Source: Saxidomus purpurata
Taxonomy: Eukaryota > Mollusca > Bivalvia > Venerida > Veneridae
Length of the DNA stretch: 64,000 bases
NCBI GenBank assembly: GCA_022818135.1
Contig: JAFMSR010000017.1
Location: forward strand, 2,411,367 to 2,475,366
Reading direction: 5' to 3'
Both the position numbers and the translations under genes were made by a program. A model generated the notes under the pieces. It was not told the origin of the DNA. It searched no databases and saw only the letters and a program-made list of their open reading frames with translations. Below are positions 33,357 to 46,146 of the stretch, one piece after another (position 1 is the first letter of the stretch; the number at the start of each line of letters is the position of its first letter).

Positions 33357-33969
33357 CTGCTAAGATTCCGCAAAACATGATTAAAGTCTGGAAAACGTCG
33401 GTCCATATCACAGCTTTTATTCCTCCTATGGACGTGTAGATGACAGCGGCAGAAGAAACTGTTACAACGGAAGTCCATATTGGCAATCCTGTTGTAGATT
33501 CTAGTGCTAGAGCCGTTCCAAATAGAACTACACCCATGTAGAGGATGTAGTACGTCGCACCAAGTATAACACCCAGGTACCGTAGAATATTGGTTCCATA
33601 ACGAAGGTTGTAGTATTCGTAGACGCTTGTGATATTCATAGGATGGAACAGGGGAACCACAATCAAGCCGGAAAGAAATATCCCAATAAACGCACCAATT
33701 AGTACGAGTGCGTATTGCATTCCATATATATAAATCTCTGCAGGGGTACCTAAAATCATTATAGCCGATTGAAATGTCACTACATACGACAATCCGAGTG
33801 GAACCGCTTTCAACCTTCTGTTTCCTAGGAAATAGTTAATGGAACTGTTATTCCGTTTATCTTTGACAGCATAAAATATTCCAATTGCAACCGAAATTAA
33901 AATTGCTGTCACTAATACGACATAGTCAGGAATAGTGAAAATCCTACTGGATATGATTTCCCCTTCCAT
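33357..33969 (-). CDS. SLC5-like sodium/solute symporter, first coding exon
   Basis: Encodes the N-terminal 204 residues of a sodium:solute symporter in the SLC5 monocarboxylate/iodide/multivitamin group. A short extracellular N-terminus (MEGEIISSRIFTIPDY) precedes TM1 (VVLVTAILISVAIGIFYAV). Then come the conserved YFLGNRRLKAVPLGLSYVVT region, SVYEYYNLRYG, and the classic family signature GGIKAVIWTDVFQTLIMFCG. The donor (GCAG|GTAAAA, reverse strand) splits a codon in phase 1 and joins perfectly to 30488, giving GILAVLIKS. The whole product would be about 625 residues, normal for the family. It is transcribed leftward, with a 2.5-kb DNA transposon ending 88 bases upstream of the ATG. This exon itself is intact. 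Confidence 0.85.
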
Positions 33970-34052
33970 TTCTATACTTCATGTGTATCAAATCACAATA
34001 AAAAGGTTATGAATTGTTGTACCAAATCATTTCTTTCAATACATGTATCCTT

Positions 34053-36559
34053 GGTGTCACTGCGGATGAACGACCACCGGATATTGGGGCGAAAGTGAGC
34101 ACAGATAATTAGTTTTCGCGAACAACGTTTACAATTGGGGTAAGTTAAAATCCGATATTTAATCTTGTGCACATTATCTTGTGTTTCTTTTTGTGTTTTT
34201 GGATACTTCGATGACTATCTTAGTCCATTGTATACCCGAGCTGTAAATGATGTCGGTTAATATGTTCAATTACCAAAAACAAGATCGCCTGCTCACTTGA
34301 AAAGTTCGACCGTTGGTAATGTTTACCGTTTTATTTTGCAAATGTGCTTAGATTTGAATAATCTGAATCGAGCAATTTATTTGGGCAAGTACCAGACATA
34401 AGTGTCCAAGATCTTGTCCACAAACGTTATTTCGGGGCCAAAATATTGATACATATATAACTAAAATTGGTGTACTGGGTATTGTTTATTTTGATTTCTG
34501 GTGTACCGGAGTATTGATACTAACGTGTACTGAGTATTGGGCATTAAAAGTGAGTAATATAAATATTCTGCTGCTTTTTAAATCGTTTTATTAGCTCAAC
34601 AAAACACGGAGTACCCAATGTTGGTAATTGTGATCGCATGGTGTCCGTCGTCTTTATGTCTTTCTATCGTCTGCGTGTCGCCTGTGCACATTTTACCTTG
34701 TGTATGCAAATGCTACTGCATTTTTCACTGGAGCTTCAGGAAACTTGATCAGAATGACTGCCTTTATGTAATCTACGTCGATTCGAATATGGGTCATCTT
34801 GTTTCAAAAACTTGGTCAAGGGAACAAATCATAGACAAAACTTTTGTATGCAATAAAGTTTTCATTTTTCATTCGATCTCCATGAACTTGGTTAGTATGA
34901 TTGCTTTGATGAACTTTAGGTCGAGTACTAATATGAGTCAAGTTGGGTAAAAAATTAGGTCACTTGATGAAATCAATGAAAACCATTTTGTATACAATAG
35001 ATGTTCCATTTTTCATTGAATCTTCATGATCCTTAGTCGGAATTATGCACAGTCTTGGTGAACTCTAGATTGAGTTTGCATATGGGCCATCTGTGGTCAA
35101 AAACTAGGTCAGTGGGTAAACTCATAGAAAAAAACCTTGTTTTTGCAATAGTCTATGCTAGTTGATATACCTTTTTAAATTTATTTTAAAATGTTTTAGA
35201 TCAAATCAATTTAAGGTACAGTATGACATGTTGCATATCCAAAATCAATTCTATTTCTACAAAATAATTTGAATTTACACATCCCGGAAAACTAAATATT
35301 CACATCACGGGCAAGTGTTTAAAATTGCTTAGTATATCTTCACGTTGATTGCCCTTGTTTACATCGAACAATTTTATTTCCAATTTTCATGGTCCATTTC
35401 ATCTTTGACAACATGCGGGATAATTTTACTTCGTACAAACCCGAAAATCTGACGTAATTGTTTTGATAATAGTAGGGATTAACGGACCATTTTTTCACAG
35501 CATCGTATAATTCATTTTTATCGATTAACATTTCGATAAAAATGAATGCTTTTATGATAATTCGTAAAAAAAAGTTGTTTTTTTATTGTGTTACTATACA
35601 ACACTCACACACACACACGCACACGCGCACGCACGCACACACACACACAATGGAATTGTAGCAGAGAGTTCTGCTATTTTGCATTAACTAGAACAAAACA
35701 CTGCATTTTATCTTACAACTTATACGTATTTTAGACAAATGTTTAGTAGTTGTACATGTAGATAACATTCAAAGTCACTTCATGTCCGAGTCATTGAATG
35801 GTTAGTGCAGTACTGCACAGCATATCCATTTACACGCGATATTGTTGATTATTTGGTGAAGATTTTAAAATATAAATATAATTGTACATGTGTGTCTAGT
35901 GTGTGTCTAATACTCAAAACGTCAGACAAAACACTTTATAATACACTTTTATAGTATAAATTATTAACGTTTAATATAACTTGTGCAAAACAACACACTT
36001 CCTGAATTCATACCTTCAACTGATAACAAATAAATACATTTCCAGTTTCAAATTATTATTTTTTTTACTCATTTCTTGATGCAATACTCAGTACAGTGAT
36101 TCGCTCATTCCGTCAATACTCAGTACACGTTTAACCAATACCCAGTACAGTAATTGAAATGTTTCGAGAACCGTATCTCCGCTATTCTTTCGTCTTAAAT
36201 GATGAAATTTTAACCATTAATATGTTGCCGTTAGGCAAATGATATGCCATATTCAGATTATTAATGTGTTATCAAATAAAACGGCATACTTTGCCAACGG
36301 TCGAGATTTTTCGAGTGAGCACACTATTTGTTTTGGACATTTTCAACATTTCAACATATATATGTTGCACAACGAGAATACATTCGGCTTGGACAGTCAT
36401 TAAAGTATCTGAAAACACACAAATAGACACAATATGATATGCATCAGAGTGAAAATCGGGTTTTAACTTACCCCAGTTGTTACACGTTACTCGCGAAAAC
36501 TAATTATCTGCGCTCACTTTTGCCCCAATATCCGGTGGTCGTTTATCCGCAGTGGGTGT
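34053..36559. mobile_element. Non-autonomous DNA transposon with long inverted repeats and 5-bp target duplication
   Basis: Ends at 34058 (CACTGCGGATGAACGACCAC) and 36554 (inverted GTGGTCGTTTATCCGCAGTG) are inverted copies matching over about 100 bases, and weaker inverted similarity goes on for some 500. Outside lie identical GGTGT pentamers (34053-34057 and 36555-36559), a clean target-site duplication. No transposase frame is seen inside; instead there are tandem-repeat units (34700-35170) and a (CA)n tract (about 35605-35650). Five-base duplications with termini starting CAC are known for Transib and RAG-like elements, but the family is not proven. Confidence 0.8.
34700..35170. repeat. 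Diverged tandem repeat of about 150 bp inside the transposon
   Basis: Three units share CCATTTTTCATT(C/G)AATC, CATGAACTTGGT, AGAATGAttGC and GAATATGGGTCAT(C)TTG-like blocks, with TGTATGCAATAAAG between them. The repeat looks like a dispersed molluscan type. It does not code. Confidence 0.6.
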
Positions 36560-37473
36560 TAGATGAGTTTATAAATCTTGAAACGGTTGACTTGTGCATG
36601 TAGCGTATATGAAACATTTTATCATTGAAACTATCTTGTTCATACATGCGTTACCTGTTCATGCGATAGTTGTAAATGTTTATGAGCACGTGAATGCTTA
36701 CGTCTTTGTCATATTATTTATAAGTTACTCTATGTACCTGTCTATAGGTAAAATTCGCTATTTGTGTTCGTTTATGTTTATATTATGGTTGATTGTTGTG
36801 GATTTCACGCATGAATGAATTCGTAACGGGTATCAATGTGACAGGTTTTGAGTATGCTACAATACTTTAGTAATATTTTTCTGCTTTGAAATGTTATAAA
36901 GAAGAAAATTAATGACGATCTCATTTGAAACAGATACGAATATCGAATTGGATCTATAACATCTATTCAGAAAAATACACATAATCTATCAACTAATACA
37001 AGTACTGTCACTAATACAGAATTCGCAGTAATTCAAGTAAGAACATTCAATATATGTACTGTATTGGTGGTACATTGTATTGTAGTTGTTTTAGGTAGCA
37101 ACTCCTTAATATTGCACACATTTTCACTGTCGTCATTTGAATGTTATTATCATGTCTTGATAAAATAAATAGAAATTATTTTAGCTGAAAATCATTATGA
37201 TCATTGAAACTATCTCTAAGTTCTTAAATACAGTACGTGCATACATGGTCTACCTATTCATGCGATGGTTGTAAATGTTTATGAGCTTATGAGTTTTTAC
37301 GTCATTGTCACATTATTGGTACCTGCTTTAGAAGATAAGATATACTTATACAAGAACTGTTACTTATAGATAATTCTTAATGTTTAAAGTAAGAACATTC
37401 AACATTTATATACCACATGTAATATTAAACATACATTGTAGTTCGATAATTATTCTACGATCCCCTTAATGTT
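36560..37473. other. Intergenic DNA, weakly self-similar
   Basis: Two diverged copies of CATGCGATAGTTGTAAATGT TTATGAGC occur near 36660 and 37258, about 600 bases apart, so part of this stretch is an old duplication. No gene is seen. Confidence 0.45.
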
Positions 37474-38595
37474 TCACAGGTCTAGTGGACAGTAACTGTT
37501 ATGAAAATAAGTATTCATATGAGAATCATGATAGTCTGTATCTGTATCTCGCACGTATCCGAATATGTCAAAGTCTCTTCCAAACGCTTTTGTGAACTTC
37601 TGTCTCACGTTTTCGGGAAGTGATGAAAATGCCTGACTCAGGGCTTCTTTGCGACTGGATATAGCTTCTTCTGGATCAGTTTCATCATGAGCACTTCTTA
37701 ATGCAGTTTCAAAGTCATCTGGAGTGATTGCTCCTTTCGCTGACGAAAAAGGAAAAGAAATTCTATAACTTATTAACCCACGACTCTGAAGTCTTTGCCA
37801 AACTCTAAACAAAGCACATCGAAATGTGATTCCGCATTCAGATAGTTTGTCCTGTTGGTAAAATACCCAGTCGGTGGCATCTTTAATGGCGTCTGTAGCA
37901 GCGTCATTTTCAAAATCCGAAAATTTTACTTTCTCTGTTAGATGTAAAGCGTTTAAGATGAACAAAGTATCATCTTTCATCGTTTCGTATTTACCGATAA
38001 AATCGAATTTTAGTTTACATGGATTGCAGTGTTTATAGCTAGGACAGAAATGACGATCGACGCAATTGTTGCCTGACAGAATTTCATCTACTGTGTAATT
38101 GACGAATTCTGTGAAAGTTATGTCACTTGTACATGTTACTACAGTAGTCAGCCTTTGAGATCTAGCTATGGCTCTTCCAGTTGAATTCCAGTATATCGTA
38201 TTTGGAGAGTAAAATTTATCTAGCCAAGCAGAAAAAAGTCTAGCATGCGGATCTCGTACAAACATTATACTTTTGGAGCTTTTAAACACTTCTTTAATTT
38301 CATCCCAACTTCTGTCCTGCATATCACTGAAACTTTTCTGACTATACTCAGCTTTAATGGGTTTGATATCGATTGGGTTAGAAACGTTGTTGTGCCCGCC
38401 TACTATTTGTAAAATGCGCTTCCAAAATGTACTTCCAGTTTTTTCTATGGCACAATAAACGATATTTGTTTTTATAGAATATTTCAAATTTATCTTCACA
38501 CCGGCTTCATCACAATTGCTGTAGGTCTCTCGTTCCTTCAACGCATTGCACGCTGTCATCAAAACGTTGCTTCGATCTTTAAATCGTTTGCTTAT
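37474..38595 (-). CDS. Sulfotransferase exon 3: catalytic domain
   Basis: Acceptor TTTTAG|ATAAGC (reverse strand), phase 0, 373 codons to the stop at 37474. It starts ISKRFKDRSNVLMTACNALK, so the frame extends upstream of any internal Met and needs exon 2. It holds both PAPS-binding motifs. Confidence 0.9.
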   Translation of the reverse strand: MSKRFKDRSNVLMTACNALKERETYSNCDEAGVKINLKYSIKTNIVYCAIEKTGSTFWKRILQIVGGHNNVSNPIDIKPIKAEYSQKSFSDMQDRSWDEIKEVFKSSKSIMFVRDPHARLFSAWLDKFYSPNTIYWNSTGRAIARSQRLTTVVTCTSDITFTEFVNYTVDEILSGNNCVDRHFCPSYKHCNPCKLKFDFIGKYETMKDDTLFILNALHLTEKVKFSDFENDAATDAIKDATDWVFYQQDKLSECGITFRCALFRVWQRLQSRGLISYRISFPFSSAKGAITPDDFETALRSAHDETDPEEAISSRKEALSQAFSSLPENVRQKFTKAFGRDFDIFGYVRDTDTDYHDSHMNTYFHNSYCPLDL

Positions 38596-41500
38596 CTAAA
38601 ATTAGACCAATATATTAAACCGGTTGAACAAGCCGGTTGCAATGAGTTGTTTTTAAACTGTGGATGAAGGAAGGAAGGTAGGAAGGTAGGAAGGAAGGAA
38701 GGAAGGAAATAATTTATTATAATGACATGTGCATAACTTAACAAAATCATGGTAATTAAGTAAACAAAGCACCCGGCCCAAAGGGCCTATAAGTCACCAA
38801 TAAATACAGAAGTTATTTAAATATTGTCTAGAGTCAATTATATATATATGATTACAGCAACAAAGATTTTAAATACACAGTATAGATCAAGTGGATTTCT
38901 AAATATTTACTACTAATACTGACCCTTCGTTAGTTTATTCTTCAGCTCAATCATTTAGTTCATACTAGGAAATGCATTATATGTCAGAAAGAAAGCAAGG
39001 TAATGAGCGATTCATCTCATATTTTATAATGTCTTCATCCATATATAAATTACCGGTATTCACTTGTCTGCTTTTTATTTTGATCCTATTGACTTCGGGG
39101 TGTCTATATTAAGTGCATTTTGGATTCGTCGTAGTTTTTTTATAAATGTTGATTCGACAAAAATCGACAAAAAACATTATACCGGTGTTAACAAAGTGCT
39201 GATATTGTATAATCAATTTCGATATGATTTTATGACCTTCGTATTTATACTTCATGCTTGGCCACGCCTTAGATCTGTTGAGAAATGAAGGTATGACTAC
39301 ACTAAATCCTTTTCCATAAACTTACTGTATAACTTTTCGCACGGTCCGCATACCAAAACATTCGTTGAGTAGTTACACCCCAATAAATATGTAGAACCAC
39401 CTTAGTCACACCCAAAGATGCCCCTTTTTATATACATAATGTGTTATTTTATAGCCGAAAATTGCACCAGTAGGACATCACCCCCTCGTCTGTAGGATTT
39501 TTGTTTACATTCTGTCAAAAAATTCAATATTTTCAGATAGCCATATAACACCATAAAATTAATTAGAAAATTAAAAAACTATTTTTTTGTTATGCTCATT
39601 GTACTTTTGATTTTAATTCTAGAAAACTTTAGTGCTACCAATCATTTTAAACCAATCAGAGACCACAGATATTTAATAGGTCCGCAAGTTCCCTACACAA
39701 ATTGGGTGGTTCCAAGTCCCACCGATTTAGTGAAGTCATACCTGAAAACGTTTCACAAAGTTGTTATCTACACCGAAGGAAAAGTTTACAGGTATGACTT
39801 CACTAAATCGGTGAGACTTAGATCTTTGATAAATATTTTCATGATAACATGAAAATAATATAAATAACATTTTGAAATGAAAGATCACTAAATAAATGTC
39901 TGAACAAATTTTGTTGGACTTTTCCCTCCAGTTTACCCAACTCACCATTGAAAGAGAACAAAAAAATGTTTTTATATTATTTCTCTTGAGGAATCTCGCA
40001 GCAAATCGGAAACAGTTCTCTTTCAAGGGTCATAAGATGTTTTAAAATGAAATTTGTACCTTGAAAATAATTAGTTTCCTTCAAAACAGCTAAACATTGT
40101 ATAGGAAATTTGGTTTCATATCACAAGTGATAAAACCATTGTCAATACAATCCTTTCAAATAAACTAGTTAGCAGTGCATTCTGAATTTCGGCGGGAACC
40201 CCCAAATGATTAGATGTCAACAAAAGGTAATATGAAAAAAACATTGGTTTTTACATGTTTTGCATAAACAACTCAACATCAGCAGCTTAATTGTTCCTTC
40301 CAAGGAAGGAACAGTTTGAAAGTTTGAATTGTACAGACATACTTGACTGAACAATACATCTCGTAAGCCGTTTTTCGGTGTGTTTCCGTTATAAGTTAAA
40401 CGTTGTGATATTGAAAATGCGTTCTGCCGATTGGTTGAAACCAACTAATAACCAATAGCCGTTTTTTTTCCGTACACCGTATATGTTTAAGTTACTAAGG
40501 TTACTTCCCTTTATATTGCAGTAACTTCACTTTGCAATCTATTGCATGTTGAACTTGCAGAAATCGTCCGACAATGCGTTTGATTTTGCATTGCTAGTTT
40601 ATGTTAGTTTAAATATCGTTTGCATTGCGTAGAAATATGCTAATATTGTGCTGGAAGTATTGGCGCAAACTTATCATGTGACCATATTAAAGCAGATGTC
40701 GGAGAGTTACTATAGCGTAGCGTGACGTAGTAACAGGTGTGTGGAGTATGTATTAAAGAAAAGTAGACGTTATCAATCAAATACCAATACTTTAATTTGC
40801 TTAGACTGTCTTATTTTGTACTTCAATAATATATATAGAAAGATGTGCCATAGAAGTAACTTTTGGAATGCTATAACTTGTATCACATTGAATGTGGAAA
40901 AAGAAACTGTTTCACGTAAGGATTATTGTTTGTTAACAATATTCAAAGGTCAGATAAACGCAGTCAAAATCTCGCGAGGAAGAACGAGAACAACAAATCA
41001 TCCTCGAAATTCGGACAGTCTCCACTTTAGGATAGTGGAGGATACCCGAAATGTGTGAGATTTATTCGGGTTGGCGAAAGATGGTAAAAATTTCGGAAAC
41101 TATTAGTCGCTGTTTCAAAACAGTTTTCATTGCGGCCTTGAAGTAAACTTTTACGGAAAATATAAGTATTTAGGCTATACATTTGTATATGCAATAGGTT
41201 TTGATAAATATGCATTTTTCTATATGAGGTAATTTATGCTGAAACTGGGTCGGTGTGTAAACGGTGTTGCTTACTGTCTTATTGATATATAGTCATTAGG
41301 CTATTTTAAGTAAAATACACTGTTTGGGTCCCAGCTACGCTACTGTCACCTGTGGTTACACCTGCATGAGAAAGCACCGAGCTGATTTACAGGTAAATGA
41401 ACGGGTCAACGGGACAGTTTCTTATATTTGGTAGAAACGTGTAAACTCTTTAGAAATTACACATGGTAACTTTAAAGATATATGTATATAGCAGTTATAT

Positions 41501-43064
41501 ACGACCATTGCTCAGCTTTTACATCTCTAGTAAAGGGATCAGTAGGCCAATTCTGCCTACATGTTTTACAAATTCTTTGACATAAGAAATGCTATTAAAA
41601 ACAGTTTATTCACTGCAGAAATGCTCACATAAACAATCTTATGTGGGACACATTCATTGATTGAAACAACTACGATAAGAAGAAATTTCTTCCTGTATTA
41701 CTAAACAAATTTTAGGTACACCTTTATGTTTACATAATCAAAAAGTTAATATGAATAAAAAATTTAAAAAAAAAAGGCGAGTAGGTGAGAAAAACACATT
41801 TGTGTTTCAGAAGGCCCGCAACAGTATCAGTACCGAAACCTAGCCAATAATCAATGACGCTAGAGTCGGCCCGCAACACCTCTTAAACAAATACTTCACT
41901 GCCAAAACCTTGACATAACGGTTTTGTTTTTTGCAACACGATTTATTATAAAAACTATAAAAAAAAAATAACACATTTGTTTTCAGAAGGCTCCCGGGCA
42001 GTACACCTTATTCCGGTACCGAAACGCTGCCAATAATTGCAGATTCTGATGGTCACATTATAAACGAAGTTGGTTAGCAACGCGTCCATACCAACGGAAG
42101 TTCAAATCAAAAGTATACGACTACGTCGAAAAAAACTAAATAATTGTACTGTGTTCGTTTCATTTTGTCCAGTTTTAATTGCACTAATAATAAAATATCT
42201 TTAACAATGAAGGGGCGCAAGGTTGTAAAACTTATTCATCATTCAGCACGTAAGATTATTCTGACATCTATAATGATAAAAAAAATGAAAAATTAAAATA
42301 TTCGGATTTATAATTATATTGCCGTTGGTTTGTTGTTTCTGGTTGATTGTATCTAATTTATTTAATCAATGTCCGCATATATATGTGTATTGTCTAAAAC
42401 TCTACACTACTGATCGTGTTTTTAAAAAAGGTTGCATTTGATTGGGGTTTTGATGTTTGCGACAGCATATAACAGATTGACAAATCTTGTCAATGCAGTC
42501 CCCATTTAATAAAGTTGTCACCATTGAAATCTAGATTTACGGTCGGAATAAAAATACCAAACCAATTAAGCCAATTTTACCTTGTGATTTTGATCAAAAT
42601 TTCTGCGTTCAGCTGTGTTTGGGAATGTTGTATTAACACAAATATCTTTAGAAACGTTTGGTTCCGAGTTGACTAGACGTTTTGATTGTTCGCCTTTTTG
42701 GTCGCCCTTCCTTGAAAGTACTATAAAAAAAAACATTTTTAAACATGGTTTTAAAACAGAAAAGAGTAATCACTTCAATTTACATGTACTATTAATTAGC
42801 TTAAGATATTATTAAATTCTATTCTAAATTACTTTGTGAAAGGAATATAACGCATTTTACAATATAATGAATAATTAATTGATAGTATATTCGAAATGCT
42901 GAAACTTATTGAAGAATAGACATACCAATTTCTTTATTTTTTTGACGTCTTGACACCCGATTACTATGTACTGTTCCATAGTTTGTATATTTCAAATGAA
43001 GTAACAGTACCGATGCTAGAATAACTCCAGTTGTACACAATACTTTTAAAGTAACTAGGCGCAT
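37474..43064 (-). CDS. Carbohydrate sulfotransferase (CHST8-14/HNK-1 type), three coding exons, 466 aa
   Basis: Exons 43064-42926, 42720-42581 and 38595-37474 (reverse strand) join in frame through GT-AG introns. The product is a type II Golgi enzyme that transfers sulfate from PAPS to a glycan. Residues 8-24 (VLCTTGVILASVLLLHL) form the signal anchor, followed by a basic stalk. The catalytic domain begins near residue 106. The 5'-phosphosulfate loop is AIEKTGSTFWKRIL (about 142-155) and the 3'-phosphate motif is FVRDPHARLFSAWLDKF (about 205-221). The block HFCPSYKHCNPCKLKFDFIG, then KYET, is characteristic of this family. Length and domain order are normal and no break is seen. The acceptor sugar cannot be told from sequence. 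Confidence 0.9.
38656..38800 (-). mobile_element. LINE 3'-end remnant with (TTCC)n tail
   Basis: On the minus strand, GGCCCTTTGGGCCGGGTGCT is followed by a T/A-rich 3' UTR, TTATAATAAATTATTTCC and a (TTCC)n microsatellite (plus-strand GGAAGGAAGG). A 5'-truncated 3' end with a simple-repeat tail is typical for LINE insertions. Confidence 0.5.
39714..39819. repeat. Nearly perfect hairpin, 36-bp arms
   Basis: The left arm (39714-39749, core ACCGATTTAGTGAAGTCATA) and right arm (39784-39819, core TATGACTTCACTAAATCGGT) pair with about two mismatches over 36 positions, with a 34-base loop. A related single arm (GGTATGACTACACTAAATCC) is at 39289-39308. It could be a small foldback transposon or a hairpin RNA source. 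Confidence 0.75.
41800..42060. repeat. Two related blocks of about 80 bp, 190 bp apart
   Basis: TTTGTGTTTCAGAAGGCCCG, then GTACCGAAACC and GCCAATAAT, near 41800 recur near 41975 as TTTGTTTTCAGAAGGCTCCC, GTACCGAAACG and GCCAATAAT. Each starts like a splice acceptor, but neither gives a convincing exon on the plus strand. Confidence 0.5.
42581..42720 (-). CDS. Sulfotransferase exon 2: stem region
   Basis: Acceptor TTTTATAG|TACTTTC, donor AAG|GTAAAA (reverse strand), 140 nt, phase 1 in and phase 0 out. It encodes a polar stem with two N-glycosylation sequons (NVS, NTT), as expected between membrane anchor and catalytic domain in a Golgi enzyme. Confidence 0.8.
42926..43064 (-). CDS. Sulfotransferase exon 1: start codon and signal anchor
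   Basis: ATG at 43064 opens MRLVTLKVLCTTGVILASVL, then LLHLKYTNYG, and runs to donor ATTG|GTATGT (phase 1). Short basic N-terminus plus one hydrophobic segment gives the type II topology of this family. Confidence 0.8.
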
Positions 43065-45842
43065 GCTGACGTTGCAATCGAATTGTGCAGTTTAACGAAT
43101 ACACTTTGCTGCACTAAGCTAGATAAAACGTAGTTTGTAGTGTTATCATATAAATATACCTTTGTGTATATTTAATTCTTACAGTTTTATCAAGACAGTG
43201 TCGCATTTTACTGCGGCTACATTTCGAACAACAGAACATGCAAAACAATCAAAAGATATGTATTTGTATAACTGGTATTAGAAAACATTTTATACACTGT
43301 AATTATTTTCCAAATAATCAAAATAAAATTGTCATTAGAAAAAAAAAACGAGCTTTCTACTGGCCTTAAACTTTATCTTATCTTCTATAAAAAAAACACT
43401 CTTGAATGTGTGTTCAATTTATGCCTGATATTGCGCTTTGATAATCGAGACAGGTTTTCACTGCACAATGTGAACTTGGATTAAATGAAATAACAAACTT
43501 GTCGGTTAGGATTGATTAATGGTTGCAAATAATTATTTTTCTTAAAATTACTTTTTTCATTGCTTTGTTACAGTGTCGTAAATCAGGAAGAACTATTCAC
43601 TGTTAAACAAGTGTTAGATATAAATAATGCTCCTGTCGGAAATCGAAAGTGATATTACAATGAGTTCATGGCTTTCTGTATAATATTGTTTAAAGCACAG
43701 TAACCAGCCACTTTAACCAGATAGCCTAGGAAACCCTCTGTAACTTTATTTACTCGGTAAAATCACCACACGGTCAGTTCAAAATTCCGCATGAACTTAC
43801 TTACGGGTAGTTTTAAATGTACTTATTCGGGTATTTATTCTTACACTGTTTTATAGTTGCGCCACATCCTTTATCATAAAGGTTGCTGCCAGAAAGTTTG
43901 AGAAATAAGTTGTAATGTACTGTACGCTATATTAACAAAGCTTGTTATAGCTGCTAGCTCTCAGAGTTTGGTAAAAACAAACAGTCCGAACTGTATGAAA
44001 TGAACATATTTTAGACAGATTCATCATATTGTACGTTCTAGTATAAATTTATATACGGTAGTTTTTTGTTGTTTTTTTTTAAGGATAAGCTACCAAATTC
44101 CAATATAAGCATAAAGCATAGCGGTGCCGTCAAACCAAGCTCATCCATTGTTCAAACATCTACGTAGATTTTTACTTTAGTTATTGACTCTAGCCACTAT
44201 TTTTACATTTTATGTTTTGGTATGTCATTTTGGAGAAATCTAAACTTTTTACTAGAAACTGTGATCCAGCAACTTTAACAGACCAAGCAAACTGACACTG
44301 CGGTTTCTCTGCAAAAATTGACGTGTCTAGTTAATACCTTTATATTTTGTTCGCTTTAACTATTAAGACGCTTGCACATACACAATGTCATAGACTTGTA
44401 TCATGTTGCCTAGAAACGACTCTATTGCATGTTCTCTTATATTGATTTAAATATAAATGTACTTGCGCTGTTTTAGTTTTTGCATCTCTTTAATTCGACC
44501 TGAAAACGCCGATAATCAGTATATTATAATTACACTTCAATGTATGAAATAGACCAAATGTGCGTCAAATAATAAATGCATTTTCCAAGAAAAATATTTT
44601 GCATAAATCGGTCTCCGTCCCAAATAATCGCAATACTACTATAACTGAAGGTTTAATGTAACTACACTAATTAGTTTTGAAAGAAAAAAAATAATGTTGT
44701 TAGAGTGAAAACTAAAACATTTTATTATGAATATGTATAACAGCTTTAAATTCTATTGTATGTCATGAAATTCTTTCTACTGAATTTGTAGGTGATTTAG
44801 TTACTTGTTTATGAACTGTGTACGTGCTTCTATAGAATCTAGTACTAAGTACAATAAGCATCTTACAGAAGTCTCTTCATGTGATCATGAACGGTATATA
44901 CTTGTATGAAACTATAGTCACTCAGACTATTTCCAACTTCGTTAAAATGTGTTGCTATATATGCTGAATAAAAAGCAGGATCAACAATTTATAATACCAG
45001 ATCGAGGACTGCAGTGTTGAAATAAATCATGTCTATTGACTTCTGTAGCTGAGATTGTAGGTTGCTACCCTCTTTTGCAGCCTCCGGATATGTTCTCATA
45101 TTGTCAGGATTTTTTTTTAAACTGGTGGAGATTTTGTTTTGTTCAGAATCACTATCAGTGTTATGTGTATGGGATGTTGCTTGTGCTGAAGAGGTCTTGG
45201 TAATATTCTTTCATTTCTCATCAGATCTTCTGTGTGTCTTTTTAACTTAGAGACATTGGTATATATAGACATAAATTTGGTCTGAGAACCAAATTTATTT
45301 TGCTCCTGTTCTAATTGTTGTTCCTTTCTGTGTTGGGGGTTTTCTCAGTACATGTATTGCTACAAGACAAATGTGTCCTGGATTTCAAACGCGGGATTTA
45401 AGGTCTTCTTAAGATTGGATTGTGCAGCTATTTATTGGCTCATTCATGGTGAATGAAAGATTAAGTCGATCATGCTAGTTAAAAGGGTTCCACAATTGCG
45501 TAGTGCATGATCTCTCCATAGATACATATATATCCCGCCGAGAAAAAATGAGAAAAAAATACTTATCTTTAACTGACTTGCAGAAAATATATATTAGTTT
45601 TATATATTTCACATCAAGGCGGACAATACTAACAACAAGTGGATCAATAGATACATCAGTTAGTTAAACTTTCTTAGTAGCATGCAAACAAATCTCACCG
45701 AGAACAAAAAACGGAAACGTAGACACTTCATGTAATTGTATACGTAGGCAAAGGAAGTAATTACATTGGGATATGACATCCTAGAATAAATGTTTATGGT
45801 TTCACTGTCCTGTGACTTTGGAACATGGTGAGGGTAAGAGTG
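43065..45842. other. Upstream region of the sulfotransferase gene; one interspersed repeat
   Basis: No coding exon is recognised. About 44100-44400 is a diverged same-orientation copy of 31115-31400 (shared GCATAGCGGTGCCGTCAAAC-like block and flanks). The remainder is AT-rich DNA without features I can name. Confidence 0.45.
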
Positions 45843-46146
45843 AGGTTGGGTGCGCACCATACACCGGTTTAAGCTCCCCAGTGGTGTTTTTGCCACTGAC
45901 CGTTCCAAGGCGGTGCCCCACTGTGTTCCTTTAATTGTTCGTTTTGTCCTCGTGTGTTTGCTTTGTATGCTAGTGTGTGTTGGTAGTGTATATGTGTGTG
46001 TTACATGATTGTGTGTGTGTGTGCGTGTGTGGGTGTGTGTGTGTGTGTTGGTGGTGTGCACTTCTGGGTGCTGTGGGGTTCGTTTTGGGGAGGCTGCGTT
46101 TTTGGTACGTGGCATTCCCTGTTTGATATTATTTTTGTTCTTTTTT
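45843..46146 (+). repeat. GT-rich interspersed repeat, copy 2
   Basis: Full-length second copy of the element at 5346-5660, near-identical outside the (GT)n tract, which is shorter here. Same 3' end followed by T-rich sequence. Confidence 0.8.

Larger units (their letters stand above)
38596..42580 (-). other. Second intron of the sulfotransferase gene
   Basis: A 4-kb intron. It holds a (GGAA)n tract and a LINE 3' end (38656-38800), a long hairpin (39714-39819), and two related blocks near 41800-41880 and 41975-42050 with a splice-acceptor-like TTTCAGAAGGC in each. The rest is unrecognised. Confidence 0.6.
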
